The position numbers and the translations under genes are program-made. Positions 9,357 to 19,500 of a DNA stretch of 64,000 nt are shown here, piece by piece (position 1 is the first letter of the stretch; every line of letters starts with the position of its first letter). Source of the stretch: Chloroflexota bacterium (GTDB lineage: Bacteria; Chloroflexota; Anaerolineae; Anaerolineales; Villigracilaceae); NCBI GenBank assembly GCA_021795965.1, contig JAJYOU010000001.1:62001-126000 (forward strand). The letters are read 5' to 3'. Below the pieces are notes generated by a model. The model was given only the letters and a program-made list of their open reading frames with translations. It was not told the origin of the DNA and searched no databases.

Positions 9357-10133
9357 TTGAGTGTCACAAATGTTCATTCAACCCGAGAAAACCCTGGCAG
9401 CCCGCTGGTTGAACTGCGCGATGTTGTCAAGGTATACGAAAGCGAAGCCGGGGAATTTACCGCCCTGGACGGAATCAACACACAAATTTATCCCGGGGAA
9501 TTCCTGGGAGTCATTGGCAAGTCGGGAGCGGGAAAATCGACCTTTCTAAATATGATCACCGGGGTGGATACCCTCACCCAGGGTGACGTGTTGGTTCGGA
9601 CGGAGGGTCAGGAAATTTCCATCCACCGGTTGAGCGAAGATGCGCTGGCTTTATGGCGCGGGCGCAACCTGGGCGTAGTTTTCCAATCCTTTCAATTACT
9701 GCCGATGCTGACTTTACTGGATAATGTGATCCTGCCAATGGATTTGTGCGGCGCCTACAGCCCGCGCGAAAGCCGGAAACGAGCCATGGAACTGCTCGAC
9801 CTGGTGGAAATTGCTGAACACGCCAACAAACTGCCGGCGTACATCTCTGGCGGACAGCAGCAGCGCGTGGCGATTGCCCGCGCATTGGCGAATGACCCAC
9901 CCATTCTGGTGGCTGATGAGCCAACCGGATCGCTGGATTCTGTCACGGCGGATCATATTTTTAGTGTTTTTGAACACCTTTTGGAACGCGGCAAGACCAT
10001 CATCATGGTCACACATGACATGGCTCTTCAGCCACGCTTCAGCCGCCATTTGCTGATCGCTGATGGAAAAATCATTTCGGATGAGAACCCGGCGGGGTCG
10101 GGTCTCCCGCTAAGTGCAATCCAGGCGAGATAA
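9357..10133 (+). CDS. ABC transporter ATP-binding protein (MacB/LolD type); TTG start
   Basis: Walker [35 protein letters not shown]. Confidence 0.9.
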   Translation: MSVTNVHSTRENPGSPLVELRDVVKVYESEAGEFTALDGINTQIYPGEFLGVIGKSGAGKSTFLNMITGVDTLTQGDVLVRTEGQEISIHRLSEDALALWRGRNLGVVFQSFQLLPMLTLLDNVILPMDLCGAYSPRESRKRAMELLDLVEIAEHANKLPAYISGGQQQRVAIARALANDPPILVADEPTGSLDSVTADHIFSVFEHLLERGKTIIMVTHDMALQPRFSRHLLIADGKIISDENPAGSGLPLSAIQAR

Positions 10134-10134
10134 T

Positions 10135-11352
10135 ATGGAATTCACTATACGCAACTTTCCTTCCAACCCAACGAAAACTCTGGCAACTTCCGGTTTGACG
10201 ACCGAAACCCAGGGTTCGCCCATGATTGACCTCCGCAAAATTGTCAAAATTTTTAAAAATGCAGCGGGCGAGTTCACCGTGCTCAAGGGTATCGACTTAA
10301 CCATCCAGCGCGGACAATTCGTCTCCATTGTGGGCAAATCAGGAAGCGGAAAATCGACTCTCCTGAATATGATCACGGGTATTGACCACCCCACGCACGG
10401 ACAGGTTTGTGTCAATGGCACCGATCTCTATACCGGTAAAAACGAAAGCGATCGTTCGTTGTGGCGGGGTCGCAACCTAGGAATTGTCTTCCAGTTTTTC
10501 CAAATGTTGCCAATGCTAAGCCTGCTGGAAAACGTGATGCTGCCAATGGATTATGCCAACATGTACGATTTTGACGAACGCCCGAAACGAGCGTTGGAGC
10601 TTCTGACCCTGGTGGGACTGGAAAAACAGGCTCGTAAACTACCATTGGCTGTATCCACTGGACAGCAGCAGCTAGCGGCGATTGCCCGGGCACTGGCTAC
10701 CAACCCACCACTGCTGGTGGCGGATGAACCCACCGGTAACCTGGATTCCCGGTCTGCTGACCACATCATTGAGTTATTTGACCAGCTGGTCAGGGAAGGC
10801 AAGACAGTGGTGATGGTCACCCACGATTCCTCCCTCACCGCCCGAACGACGCGAAATATCATCATCTCTGACGGTGAATTAATCGATGAAACGGTTGCAA
10901 AGACCTTGCCGCTGCTCAAACATCGACAAATGCTTGTGGTGACGAAGAAGGCGGAGCGGATGACTTTTCAACCCGGGCAGGCAATCCTGAATCGCAATAT
11001 CCATGTCGATTCCTTTTTCATGATCGCGCAGGGTGTTGTAGAAATTGTTCTACAGGGAAACAAAAGCGAAGATTTGATCGTATCGCGCCTGGTACCCGGG
11101 CAGTATTTTGGTGAAGTGGAACTATTGCGCGGGGATAAATCGATTGCCAGCGTTCGAGCGGCAGCGGATAACCCGGTCGAACTACTTGCGCTCAAACGGG
11201 ATGATTTTTACGTCTTGTTGAAGGAATCCCCTTTAACAGAAGAAACGCTCGAAAAGGTTGCACAACAGCGCCTGGAAGAAAATAGATCCTTGGATCGACG
11301 CGGGCATTCCACTGGCGTTCAGAAAGATTATGATGAGACCTCGCTGGCGTAA
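10135..11352 (+). CDS. ABC transporter ATP-binding protein with C-terminal cyclic-nucleotide-binding-like domain
   Basis: Walker A GKSGSGKST, degenerate signature VSTGQQQLAAIARAL, Walker B VADEPTGNLDS; C-terminus FQPGQAILNRN...FFMIAQGVVEIVLQ...LVPGQYFGEVELLRGDKSIASVRA is cNMP-domain-like. ATG at 10135 directly follows the upstream stop. Confidence 0.88.
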   Translation: MEFTIRNFPSNPTKTLATSGLTTETQGSPMIDLRKIVKIFKNAAGEFTVLKGIDLTIQRGQFVSIVGKSGSGKSTLLNMITGIDHPTHGQVCVNGTDLYTGKNESDRSLWRGRNLGIVFQFFQMLPMLSLLENVMLPMDYANMYDFDERPKRALELLTLVGLEKQARKLPLAVSTGQQQLAAIARALATNPPLLVADEPTGNLDSRSADHIIELFDQLVREGKTVVMVTHDSSLTARTTRNIIISDGELIDETVAKTLPLLKHRQMLVVTKKAERMTFQPGQAILNRNIHVDSFFMIAQGVVEIVLQGNKSEDLIVSRLVPGQYFGEVELLRGDKSIASVRAAADNPVELLALKRDDFYVLLKESPLTEETLEKVAQQRLEENRSLDRRGHSTGVQKDYDETSLA

Positions 11353-13768
11353 AGTAATTTCGGATTTATCTGATAACTGGCTTCGCACTGCGCTGGTGGT
11401 TTTTTCGATCGCGGTGGGGGTGATTTCAATCGGCGTGATCACAGGCGCATATTTCATTATTTCAAATGATATGAGCGCCAGTTATGCGGCTAATAACCCG
11501 ATGAATGTGGAACTGCGGATGGAAACCCCGTTCAACAATGACCTGCTGAGCATGGTGAAAAATATTCAAGGGGTTGCCGATGCAGAAGGCAGGCGTATTT
11601 TTGCCATCCGGGCACGCATCCCTGGAAGTACACAGTGGAACTCGCTGGACATGGTGGCGATCGACAATTTCAAAAAGGTCAATATCAACCTGCTGAAGCC
11701 GATTTCAGGGGCAACCATTCCTGGTAAGAAGCAAGTGCTGCTTGAAAAGAAAGCTCTCGCGACCTTCAACGTGCAGGCTGGGTCCGTGCTGGAGTTTGAG
11801 CTGCCAGACGGAACGATCATGAGCATGCCTGTTGTTGGCGTCGTGCAAGACCAGACTACCGGAGCCGGGGATTTTCTGGCAGCGCCATTTGCCTATATTA
11901 ATACGGATACATTGACTTATTTGGGGCAAAACAGTGGATTCAACCGGATGTTCGTAACAGTCAGCGATGGTAAAAATGATCAAGAACATCTGCGCCAAAT
12001 GGCAGCGAACATCAAGGACAAGCTGCAGAAATCGAATATCAACGTTACACGTTCGAGGGTGACCAAGTCCAATGAGCACCCGATGGCATCCACTGTGCAA
12101 GCCATTTTGGGCATCCTGCTGGCACTTGGTGTGCTGATCCTCTTCCTTTCCAGTTCATTGATCGCAAACACTCTGAGTGCCCTGCTGAACCAGCATTTGC
12201 GCTACATCGGGGTGATGAAGTTGATCGGTGGACGGCGCAACCAGATTTTTGAGATGTATATCGCGTTGATCATGGCTTTCGGCTTGATCGCACTGTTGAT
12301 CGCTGTCCCGCTCGGCGGTCAAGGTGCATACGCTCTTTCATCCTTTATTGCGAATAAATTAAATTTCAGTCTGCTGGGATATCGCATTGTTCCGCTGGCT
12401 TTTGTGGTCCAGATCATTATTGGCCTGGCGGTTCCGCTTTTAGCTGGTCTCCTGCCAGTTTTGAACGGCTCACGCATCACGGTGCTGCGCGCCATCAGCG
12501 GTGAAACCAGCCGTGAAGTGGAGGGGAAACACGCTGTAAGCGCCAGAAAAGAGACAAGCTGGGAACACTTCCAATTAAAGGCAGTGCATGCCCTAGCCCG
12601 GCGCGGGATTCACATACCCCGACCACTCCTGATTTCACTGCGAAATACTTTCCGACGCCGCGGACGTTTGATCCTGACCCTCTTCACGCTGACAATGGGT
12701 GGAGCAATTTTCATCGGGGTCTTTAACGTACGTGTGACCCTGTTTGATTATATCGATGCAATTGGAAAATATTTCAAGGCGGACGTGACCGTCAGTTTTG
12801 ACCGTCCGTACCGCCTGGAAAAAGTTGAAATGGCTGGTATGCAGTACCCGGGAGTGACCCAAGTTGAAGGCTGGGCTTTTGCAAACGCAGAAGTTCTTTT
12901 TCCAGATAAGACAGTTGCCGACAACCTCCTGATATTGGCTCCCCCGATTAACAGCAAACTGGTCGAACCGATGCTGATTGCAGGTCGCTGGCTGCAACCA
13001 GGTGACGAAAAGGCAATCACGGTCAGTGAAAGTATTAAAAACGAGTTTCCCAACCTGGAACCAGGTCAGAGCCTGCACATGAAAGTGAACGGCAAGGAAG
13101 ACGACTGGAAAGTGGTGGGAATCTTCTCTTTCGTCAGCCAGCAGGGCACGATTGCTTACGGCAGTTACGATTATATTTCGCGGTATGTCAATCTCGTGGA
13201 CCGCTCGGTTTCATTTCGCTTTGTAGGGCACAACCTGGATGAGGCAGCCCAAAAGCAAATGGCTGAGGGTCTTGACAAATATTACCGGGCAAAGGGATAT
13301 CATGTCACCGAGGCGCTGACAGGTAAATCCACACTTTCGACTGCATCGGAAAGCTTGAACATCCTCGTGACCTTTCTCCTGGTGATGGCTTTGCTGACAG
13401 CCTCGGTCGGGTCGATGGGTTTGGCGGGGACCATGGGAATGAACGTGCTGGAGCGAACGCGAGAAATCGGGATCATGCGTTCAATCGGAGCCGTGGACAG
13501 CGAGATCATGAGAACTGTGATGGTGGAAGGTATGATCATCGGGGGTATTTCATGGCTGCTCGGCGCCCTGTTGTCGTTTCCATTTACCTACATGCTTTCA
13601 ACCATTGTCAGTATGGCAGTATTTAATTCCCCGATTGCCGTACATTTCACCTGGATTGGATTTGTGATCTGGTTGGTGGTTGTGCTGGTGCTTTCCGCAC
13701 TGGCAAGCGTCCTGCCAGCTCGCAATGCTGCGAGCCTGACCATCCGGGAGGTATTAGCATATGAATAA
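11258..13768 (+). CDS. ABC transporter permease, FtsX/MacB family (start may be 11330)
   Basis: 836 aa with two FtsX-type halves: SIAVGVISIGVITGAYFII, and a C-terminal GSMGLAGTMGMNVLERTREIGIMRSIGA. Confidence 0.88.
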   Translation: MHNSAWKKIDPWIDAGIPLAFRKIMMRPRWRKVISDLSDNWLRTALVVFSIAVGVISIGVITGAYFIISNDMSASYAANNPMNVELRMETPFNNDLLSMVKNIQGVADAEGRRIFAIRARIPGSTQWNSLDMVAIDNFKKVNINLLKPISGATIPGKKQVLLEKKALATFNVQAGSVLEFELPDGTIMSMPVVGVVQDQTTGAGDFLAAPFAYINTDTLTYLGQNSGFNRMFVTVSDGKNDQEHLRQMAANIKDKLQKSNINVTRSRVTKSNEHPMASTVQAILGILLALGVLILFLSSSLIANTLSALLNQHLRYIGVMKLIGGRRNQIFEMYIALIMAFGLIALLIAVPLGGQGAYALSSFIANKLNFSLLGYRIVPLAFVVQIIIGLAVPLLAGLLPVLNGSRITVLRAISGETSREVEGKHAVSARKETSWEHFQLKAVHALARRGIHIPRPLLISLRNTFRRRGRLILTLFTLTMGGAIFIGVFNVRVTLFDYIDAIGKYFKADVTVSFDRPYRLEKVEMAGMQYPGVTQVEGWAFANAEVLFPDKTVADNLLILAPPINSKLVEPMLIAGRWLQPGDEKAITVSESIKNEFPNLEPGQSLHMKVNGKEDDWKVVGIFSFVSQQGTIAYGSYDYISRYVNLVDRSVSFRFVGHNLDEAAQKQMAEGLDKYYRAKGYHVTEALTGKSTLSTASESLNILVTFLLVMALLTASVGSMGLAGTMGMNVLERTREIGIMRSIGAVDSEIMRTVMVEGMIIGGISWLLGALLSFPFTYMLSTIVSMAVFNSPIAVHFTWIGFVIWLVVVLVLSALASVLPARNAASLTIREVLAYE

Positions 13769-13850
13769 TTTATTTTTGGAGACAGACCGCAAAACCATAG
13801 CGCCGTGTTCAAACTCGCGGCTTTCCATGCAAACTTTAAGGAGTAACACC

Positions 13851-15182
13851 ATGAAAAAGAACCCTCTTCTCTACCTCTCGAGCATTCTGCTTGCACTTGC
13901 CATTTCCGCCAGCGCATGCTCCGCTTTAACGGCTGTGCCAACCGCGAGCCCGAATGCCACCGCCACAGAGAGTGCCCCTGGCGACGTCAGCGCTGAAGGA
14001 AAGCTACTGCCTTCCCCAGCCATAAAATTAGCCTTTGCCCAAGGCGGCGTTATTTCCGAGGTGCTGGTTAAACCGGGTGACAGCGTCGCCGCCGGGACGG
14101 TTCTCGCGCGCCTGATGGGCGTTAAAACGGTCCAAGCCGACCTGGCGGCAGCCCAGGCACAGTATAACCAGGTCTATAACTCGGTCATGGCACAGGACGC
14201 CGCCAACCGCAGCAAAGATTTATACAAGACCCAACCAGGAGATTTCACCCTGCCACCCTGGTATTTCAACCAGCAGGAACAACTCACCGCGGCTCAGGCG
14301 GCGGTGGACCAAGCCCAGGCTGAGCTGACAAAAAACCGGGAGAGATTAACCAACAAGATGCAGACCAGTGGGGCTGAATTTATCAAAGCTGAAACTGATC
14401 TCGCCACGGCACAGGCAATTTATGATGTTGCCAAAAACCTGAAGGATCGAATAAAGACTGGCAAAGAAATTGATGACCTGACCCGCAAACAGCTCTCATT
14501 GCTACAGCGCGACTTGTATTTACAATCGAAGGGCGTGGACCCAAAGTGGAATGTAAACATCACAAATATGAACAAAGATTTACGCGACGAGGCTCAACAA
14601 GTCTTTGACGATGCCGAGTCAGCCCTGAAGGATGCACAGACCGCTTTTGATGATGCCTCATCGACAGATGGCGCCAAGGAAATACAGAAAACCCGGGCAC
14701 AGGTGAGTATTGCCCAGGAACTGTATTACACGGCGCTGGACAAATACCGCTCGCTGCAGACTGGTCCGGAATCACAGGCGCTGGCGACAGCCAAGACCGC
14801 GCTGGATAAGGCTTCGGCTGCACTTGAAATGTTTGAATTGCGCACACCAATCGCTGGAACCATCCTGAATTTTGATCCGTCTGTGGGTGAAGTCGCCGCA
14901 CCCGGGGTGCCGGTGGCATTCCTGGCAGATACTTCGCATTGGACGGTTGAAACCAAGGACCTGGCAGAAATCGACATCGCCCGGGTGGCGATTGGCCAGA
15001 AAGTCTCCATCAAACTGGATGCCCTGCCAGACGAAGAGTTTCCCGGCAGCGTGACCAAAATCGACCCGGTGGGTCAGGAATACCTGGGCGATATGACCTA
15101 CAAAGTCACGATCACCCTCGAAAAGGCAGATCCGCGCTTCCTGTGGAACATGACCGCCACGGTGGATATTCAGGCAAAATAA
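13851..15182 (+). CDS. HlyD/RND-type membrane fusion (adaptor) lipoprotein
   Basis: Lipobox-like LAISASAC signal; biotinyl-lipoyl-like SEVLVKPGDSVAAGTVLARL; long coiled coil; ELRTPIAGTILN. ATG at 13851 preceded by GGAG. Confidence 0.88.
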   Translation: MKKNPLLYLSSILLALAISASACSALTAVPTASPNATATESAPGDVSAEGKLLPSPAIKLAFAQGGVISEVLVKPGDSVAAGTVLARLMGVKTVQADLAAAQAQYNQVYNSVMAQDAANRSKDLYKTQPGDFTLPPWYFNQQEQLTAAQAAVDQAQAELTKNRERLTNKMQTSGAEFIKAETDLATAQAIYDVAKNLKDRIKTGKEIDDLTRKQLSLLQRDLYLQSKGVDPKWNVNITNMNKDLRDEAQQVFDDAESALKDAQTAFDDASSTDGAKEIQKTRAQVSIAQELYYTALDKYRSLQTGPESQALATAKTALDKASAALEMFELRTPIAGTILNFDPSVGEVAAPGVPVAFLADTSHWTVETKDLAEIDIARVAIGQKVSIKLDALPDEEFPGSVTKIDPVGQEYLGDMTYKVTITLEKADPRFLWNMTATVDIQAK

Positions 15183-15535
15183 TTAAAATAAAAAATGCTG
15201 CGTGATCTTCGAAAAGATTTGCAGCTCACTTAAGAGAGAAATTGCTCCATCCGGTTATGACGCGGCTTTGCACCGCGTCATTATCGTTAAGCTGGTACAA
15301 GAATTTCGACCCTCAAAAACACTTTTAAGAAACCAGGGTTAGAAAAAATTAGGGAAGTTGAATAATCGCAAGTTTTGAGTGAAATATATTGCTCCTTCGA
15401 TTGCTTGATTTGCCTAAAAATACAATCTATAATAATATTTAGAGAAAGTTTCAAAATTATTTAATGTTTGGGAGGATCCTCACTCAAGCATATTCATTAA
15501 TGGTGATTTAACCGTCTCCTGAAAATTGAGGTATT

Positions 15536-16504
15536 TTGATCAGCCATATTTTAGTTCCACTGGACGGGTCTTCGCTGGCGGAATGTGTGTTGCCGCATGT
15601 TTTCGCAATTGCGTTACCAAATAATACGAAAATAACTTTGCTTCATGTTTTGGAACGTCCTCGTGCAAAAGGTGATCAGGAAGAATCGATTGATCCTCTT
15701 GAGTGGCATCTGAAGAAACGTGAAGCGGTGATCTACCTTGAAAAAATTGCCCAACGATTTGAGGAAGCAAATTACAAAGTAACCAATGTAATTCTTGAGG
15801 GATTGCCGGCTGATACCGTCATTGACTATGCGAAAAACAACGATGTGACTTTAATCATTCTAAGTACCCACGGACGAGGCGGTTTAAGTGGATGGAATAT
15901 CAGTAGTGTGGTTCAAAAAATCATCCAGCGGTCATGCAAATCCATCTTCCTGGTGCGAGCTTATAAAGATGTCAGCACAGAACCGGCACCGATCCACTAC
16001 AAACGCATTTTTGTAGGATTGGATTGCTCTGTACGCGCAGAATACATATTACCGACTGCCATCAATCTTGCCCAAACCCACAAGGGCAAACTTATTCTAG
16101 GTTTGGTCCTGCCAAAACCTGATATTCTCAACCGTTTTCCACCTTCAGAGGAAGACCAGCAGCTGGTCGCAAAAATTGTTGAACGCAATCATCGGGTTGC
16201 GTCACAATATTTTGAAGGGTTACAAAAACAACTGACCATTCAGGGGGTTGAATCACAGATTCAACTCGTGGTGAGTGACAATGTCACAACGGCACTTCAT
16301 GATATGGTGGACCAGGTGGAAGCCGATCTCGTGATGATGGTGGCTCATGGCCACACTGGTGAGGGTCGTTGGCCTTATGGAGGCGTCTCGACGAGTTTTA
16401 TCCACAACGGGACAACTTCTCTGATGATCATGCAGGATATGCTCGCAGATGAGATAAAGCAAACACTCGCTGAAAACGTTGCGAGTGAGTCCAAGGGGCA
16501 TTAA
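15536..16504 (+). CDS. Universal stress protein with two UspA domains (TTG start)
   Basis: ILVPLDGSSLAECVLPH and IFVGLDCSVRAEYILP repeats; STHGRGGLSGW and VAHGHTGEGRW. Confidence 0.88.
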   Translation: MISHILVPLDGSSLAECVLPHVFAIALPNNTKITLLHVLERPRAKGDQEESIDPLEWHLKKREAVIYLEKIAQRFEEANYKVTNVILEGLPADTVIDYAKNNDVTLIILSTHGRGGLSGWNISSVVQKIIQRSCKSIFLVRAYKDVSTEPAPIHYKRIFVGLDCSVRAEYILPTAINLAQTHKGKLILGLVLPKPDILNRFPPSEEDQQLVAKIVERNHRVASQYFEGLQKQLTIQGVESQIQLVVSDNVTTALHDMVDQVEADLVMMVAHGHTGEGRWPYGGVSTSFIHNGTTSLMIMQDMLADEIKQTLAENVASESKGH

Positions 16505-16507
16505 ATC

Positions 16508-19500
16508 ATGCAGTCCAACGTTCCAAATGCCGATGTTGAACCCGTTACGACATCGGATACTGTGATTACGGAAAAATGGTTAAGAGAACTTGCAAGAAAA
16601 ATCGCAGCGCAAGCTGTACCCGTCCCAAACCCTATTAACCAAAATTATCTTCCCGTCCTTTTAAAATCATTGGGGGAATATCTCACTTCGGTTCACCATT
16701 ATTTCGAAGAAACCAGCGGTTCCGAGGCAAGTGTTTCAAATACTGCTGAGTGGATGCTGGATAATTTTTATTTGATTGAACAAACATTACGCCAGGTGGG
16801 GGAAGATATATCTCCAAAGTTTTTCGAACGTTTGCCAAAGGTAAGAATTGATGGTCAAGAAACACTGCGCATTTTTACCCTGGCTTTAATACTCACTAAA
16901 ACTACCGACAGCCGTCTTGGCATAGATCAAATCCAAAACTTTATTGAAGCATTTCAAAGCATTACCCCGCTTCAGATAGGGGAAAACTGGGCACTGCCGC
17001 CAATGTTGAGATTGAGTATTTTGGAAACATTGGTGGATGCCCTGGTACGCATTACGAAATTAAACATTCCGCCTTTAGAAACCCTGGATGAAAAGTATCC
17101 GGTGGTGATCAATCTCTGGGCTGAAAGTTCTGGCGATCGACGCCTCACTCCCAGAGTATCGGACGAAACCATCGTTGTTAATTGTTTCCTGAGCTTGAGG
17201 ATGCTTGCCACGCAAAACTGGCATGAGTTTTTTGAGATTATCAACGTTGTAGATTCCATCCTGCGCAAAGATCCGGCGGGCGTTTATTCTCAAATGGATT
17301 TTGAGACGCGCAACCGATACCGTAATTCGATCGAAGAACTTGCATCCCATTCACATTTTGATCAAGCCGCAATAGCAAGTGAAGCGTTGAACCAATCCCA
17401 AAATGGAGTGTCGTTCAGGGCGCATCATGTTGGCTATTATTTAATCGGTCCAGGCAGGCACGAATTTGAAAAGTTGGTTGGCTATCGAACCCTGCATGAA
17501 AGATGGTTTCGCAAATGGCTAACGCAATATTCACTGCCAATTTACCTGACCAGTATTATTTCGCTCACATTAATCCTTTGCACGGCACTGGCTTCGTATG
17601 CGATTTATGCTGGTGGAAGTTTGCTGCAGATAATCCTTGCTTTTGCTCTGACCTTATTTCCCGCCTCAGCGGTTGCAGTAGATTTTGTAAACTGGCGGGT
17701 GACCCAAATCGTGCCGCCTCGCAGGCTTCCGAGACTTAATTTTAAAGAAGGGATTCCCGCCGAATCCGGTGTGATGGTGGTCATTCCATCTTTATTGAAA
17801 AATGAATCCGAGCTGAATTCCCTGCTAGATCAACTGGAAAATCATTATCTTGGGAATACCGATCCAAATATTCGTTTTGCTTTACTGACGGATTACGTTG
17901 ACGCACCTGAAAAAGAATTGCCAGGAGAATCAGAATTAATCCAAAAAGCAAAGGATGGCATCGATCAACTCAATTTGCATTACGGAAATGAGGGCGTATT
18001 CCCTTTTTACCTCTTCCACCGGGAAAGATCCTGGAATGCAAGTGAAGATTGCTGGATGGGTTGGGAGCGCAAGCGGGGAAAACTTGAGGATTTCAATAAA
18101 TTGATTCTGGGTAAGGATACTGGAAATTTTTCGTTCCAGGTCGGTGACCTATCTTGTTTATCCAAAATCCGATTTGTTGTGACATTGGATGCGGATACAA
18201 CTTTGCCGAGGGATAGCGTCCGACAATTTGCTGGTATCCTGGCACATCCTTTGAACCAGGCTGAGTTCGATGAGAAAACCGGTATGCTGCGGGATGGGTA
18301 TGCAGTGATTCAGCCACGTTTGCAAGTCCGACCCAATGTGGCAAACCGATCCATCTTCACTCGAGTTTTTTCCGGGGATATGACTCTTGATCTTTATACG
18401 AGAGCAGTTTCAGATGTTTACCAAGATTTATTTGGTGAAGGGAGTTATGTCGGCAAAGGGATTTACGATGTGGCAGCATTTGAAAAATGTCTGGATGGAC
18501 GCATCCCTGACAATATGCTTTTAAGCCATGATTTGTTCGAAGGAATGTATTCACGCTGCGGGCTGGCATCTGACATCACTTTATTCGAAGATTACCCAAC
18601 CCATTACCTGGCATTTTCAAACCGCTTGCATCGTTGGATCAGGGGGGATTGGCAACTTCTTCCCTGGTTACAACCACAGGTTCCACATAAATTAAATGGA
18701 AAAATCCAAAACACCCTTTCCGGGCTGAGTCTCTGGAAGATCATTGACAATTTGCGGCGAAGCCTGGTCAGCCCATTTACTCTCGCATTTCTAATTTCAG
18801 GTTGGTTCCTCCTGCCCGGGATAACGCTCGTTTGGACCTTACTGGCTCTTTCACCAATTGCTTTTTCAATTTTGATCGGCTTAATTTCATCAGTACGCGC
18901 CAGAGGAACGGATCAATTCCCTGAGACAACATCCAGACCGGTCCAACAAGCACTTTTATATGCTTTTTTTGAAATTGTATTCCTGACCCATAAATCACTG
19001 GTTGTTTCTGATGCAATCGTTACAACTATTTATCGGATGACAATCACGCATAAAAGACTCCTGCAGTGGGTCACGGCGGCTCATGTCATAAATATCTTTG
19101 GGAAAGAATTAAAAGTACAAGTCGCCTGGCGCGAGATGTTCCTAGCACCCATTTTTTCCATTTTATTATTTGTGCTGGCGTGGCTCGTCAATCCCATTAT
19201 TTTATGGGTGGCTCTGCCCTTCCTAGTATTATGGATTTTATCACCTCAAATTGCAGCAAAAATCAGTCAGCCAATTTATCGTGAGCAGAGCAAAATCACT
19301 CCACAGCAGGAAACCTCCCTGCGGCAGCTGGCTCGATCGACCTGGTTGTTTTTTGAAAAATTTGTTGGCCCAGATGATCATTGGCTACCCCCAGATCATT
19401 TTCAGGAAGATCCTCTCGGACTGATTGCGCACCGCACATCCCCCACTAACATTGGATTGCTTTTGCTTTCTACTCTCTCTGCATGGGACCTGGGGTATAT

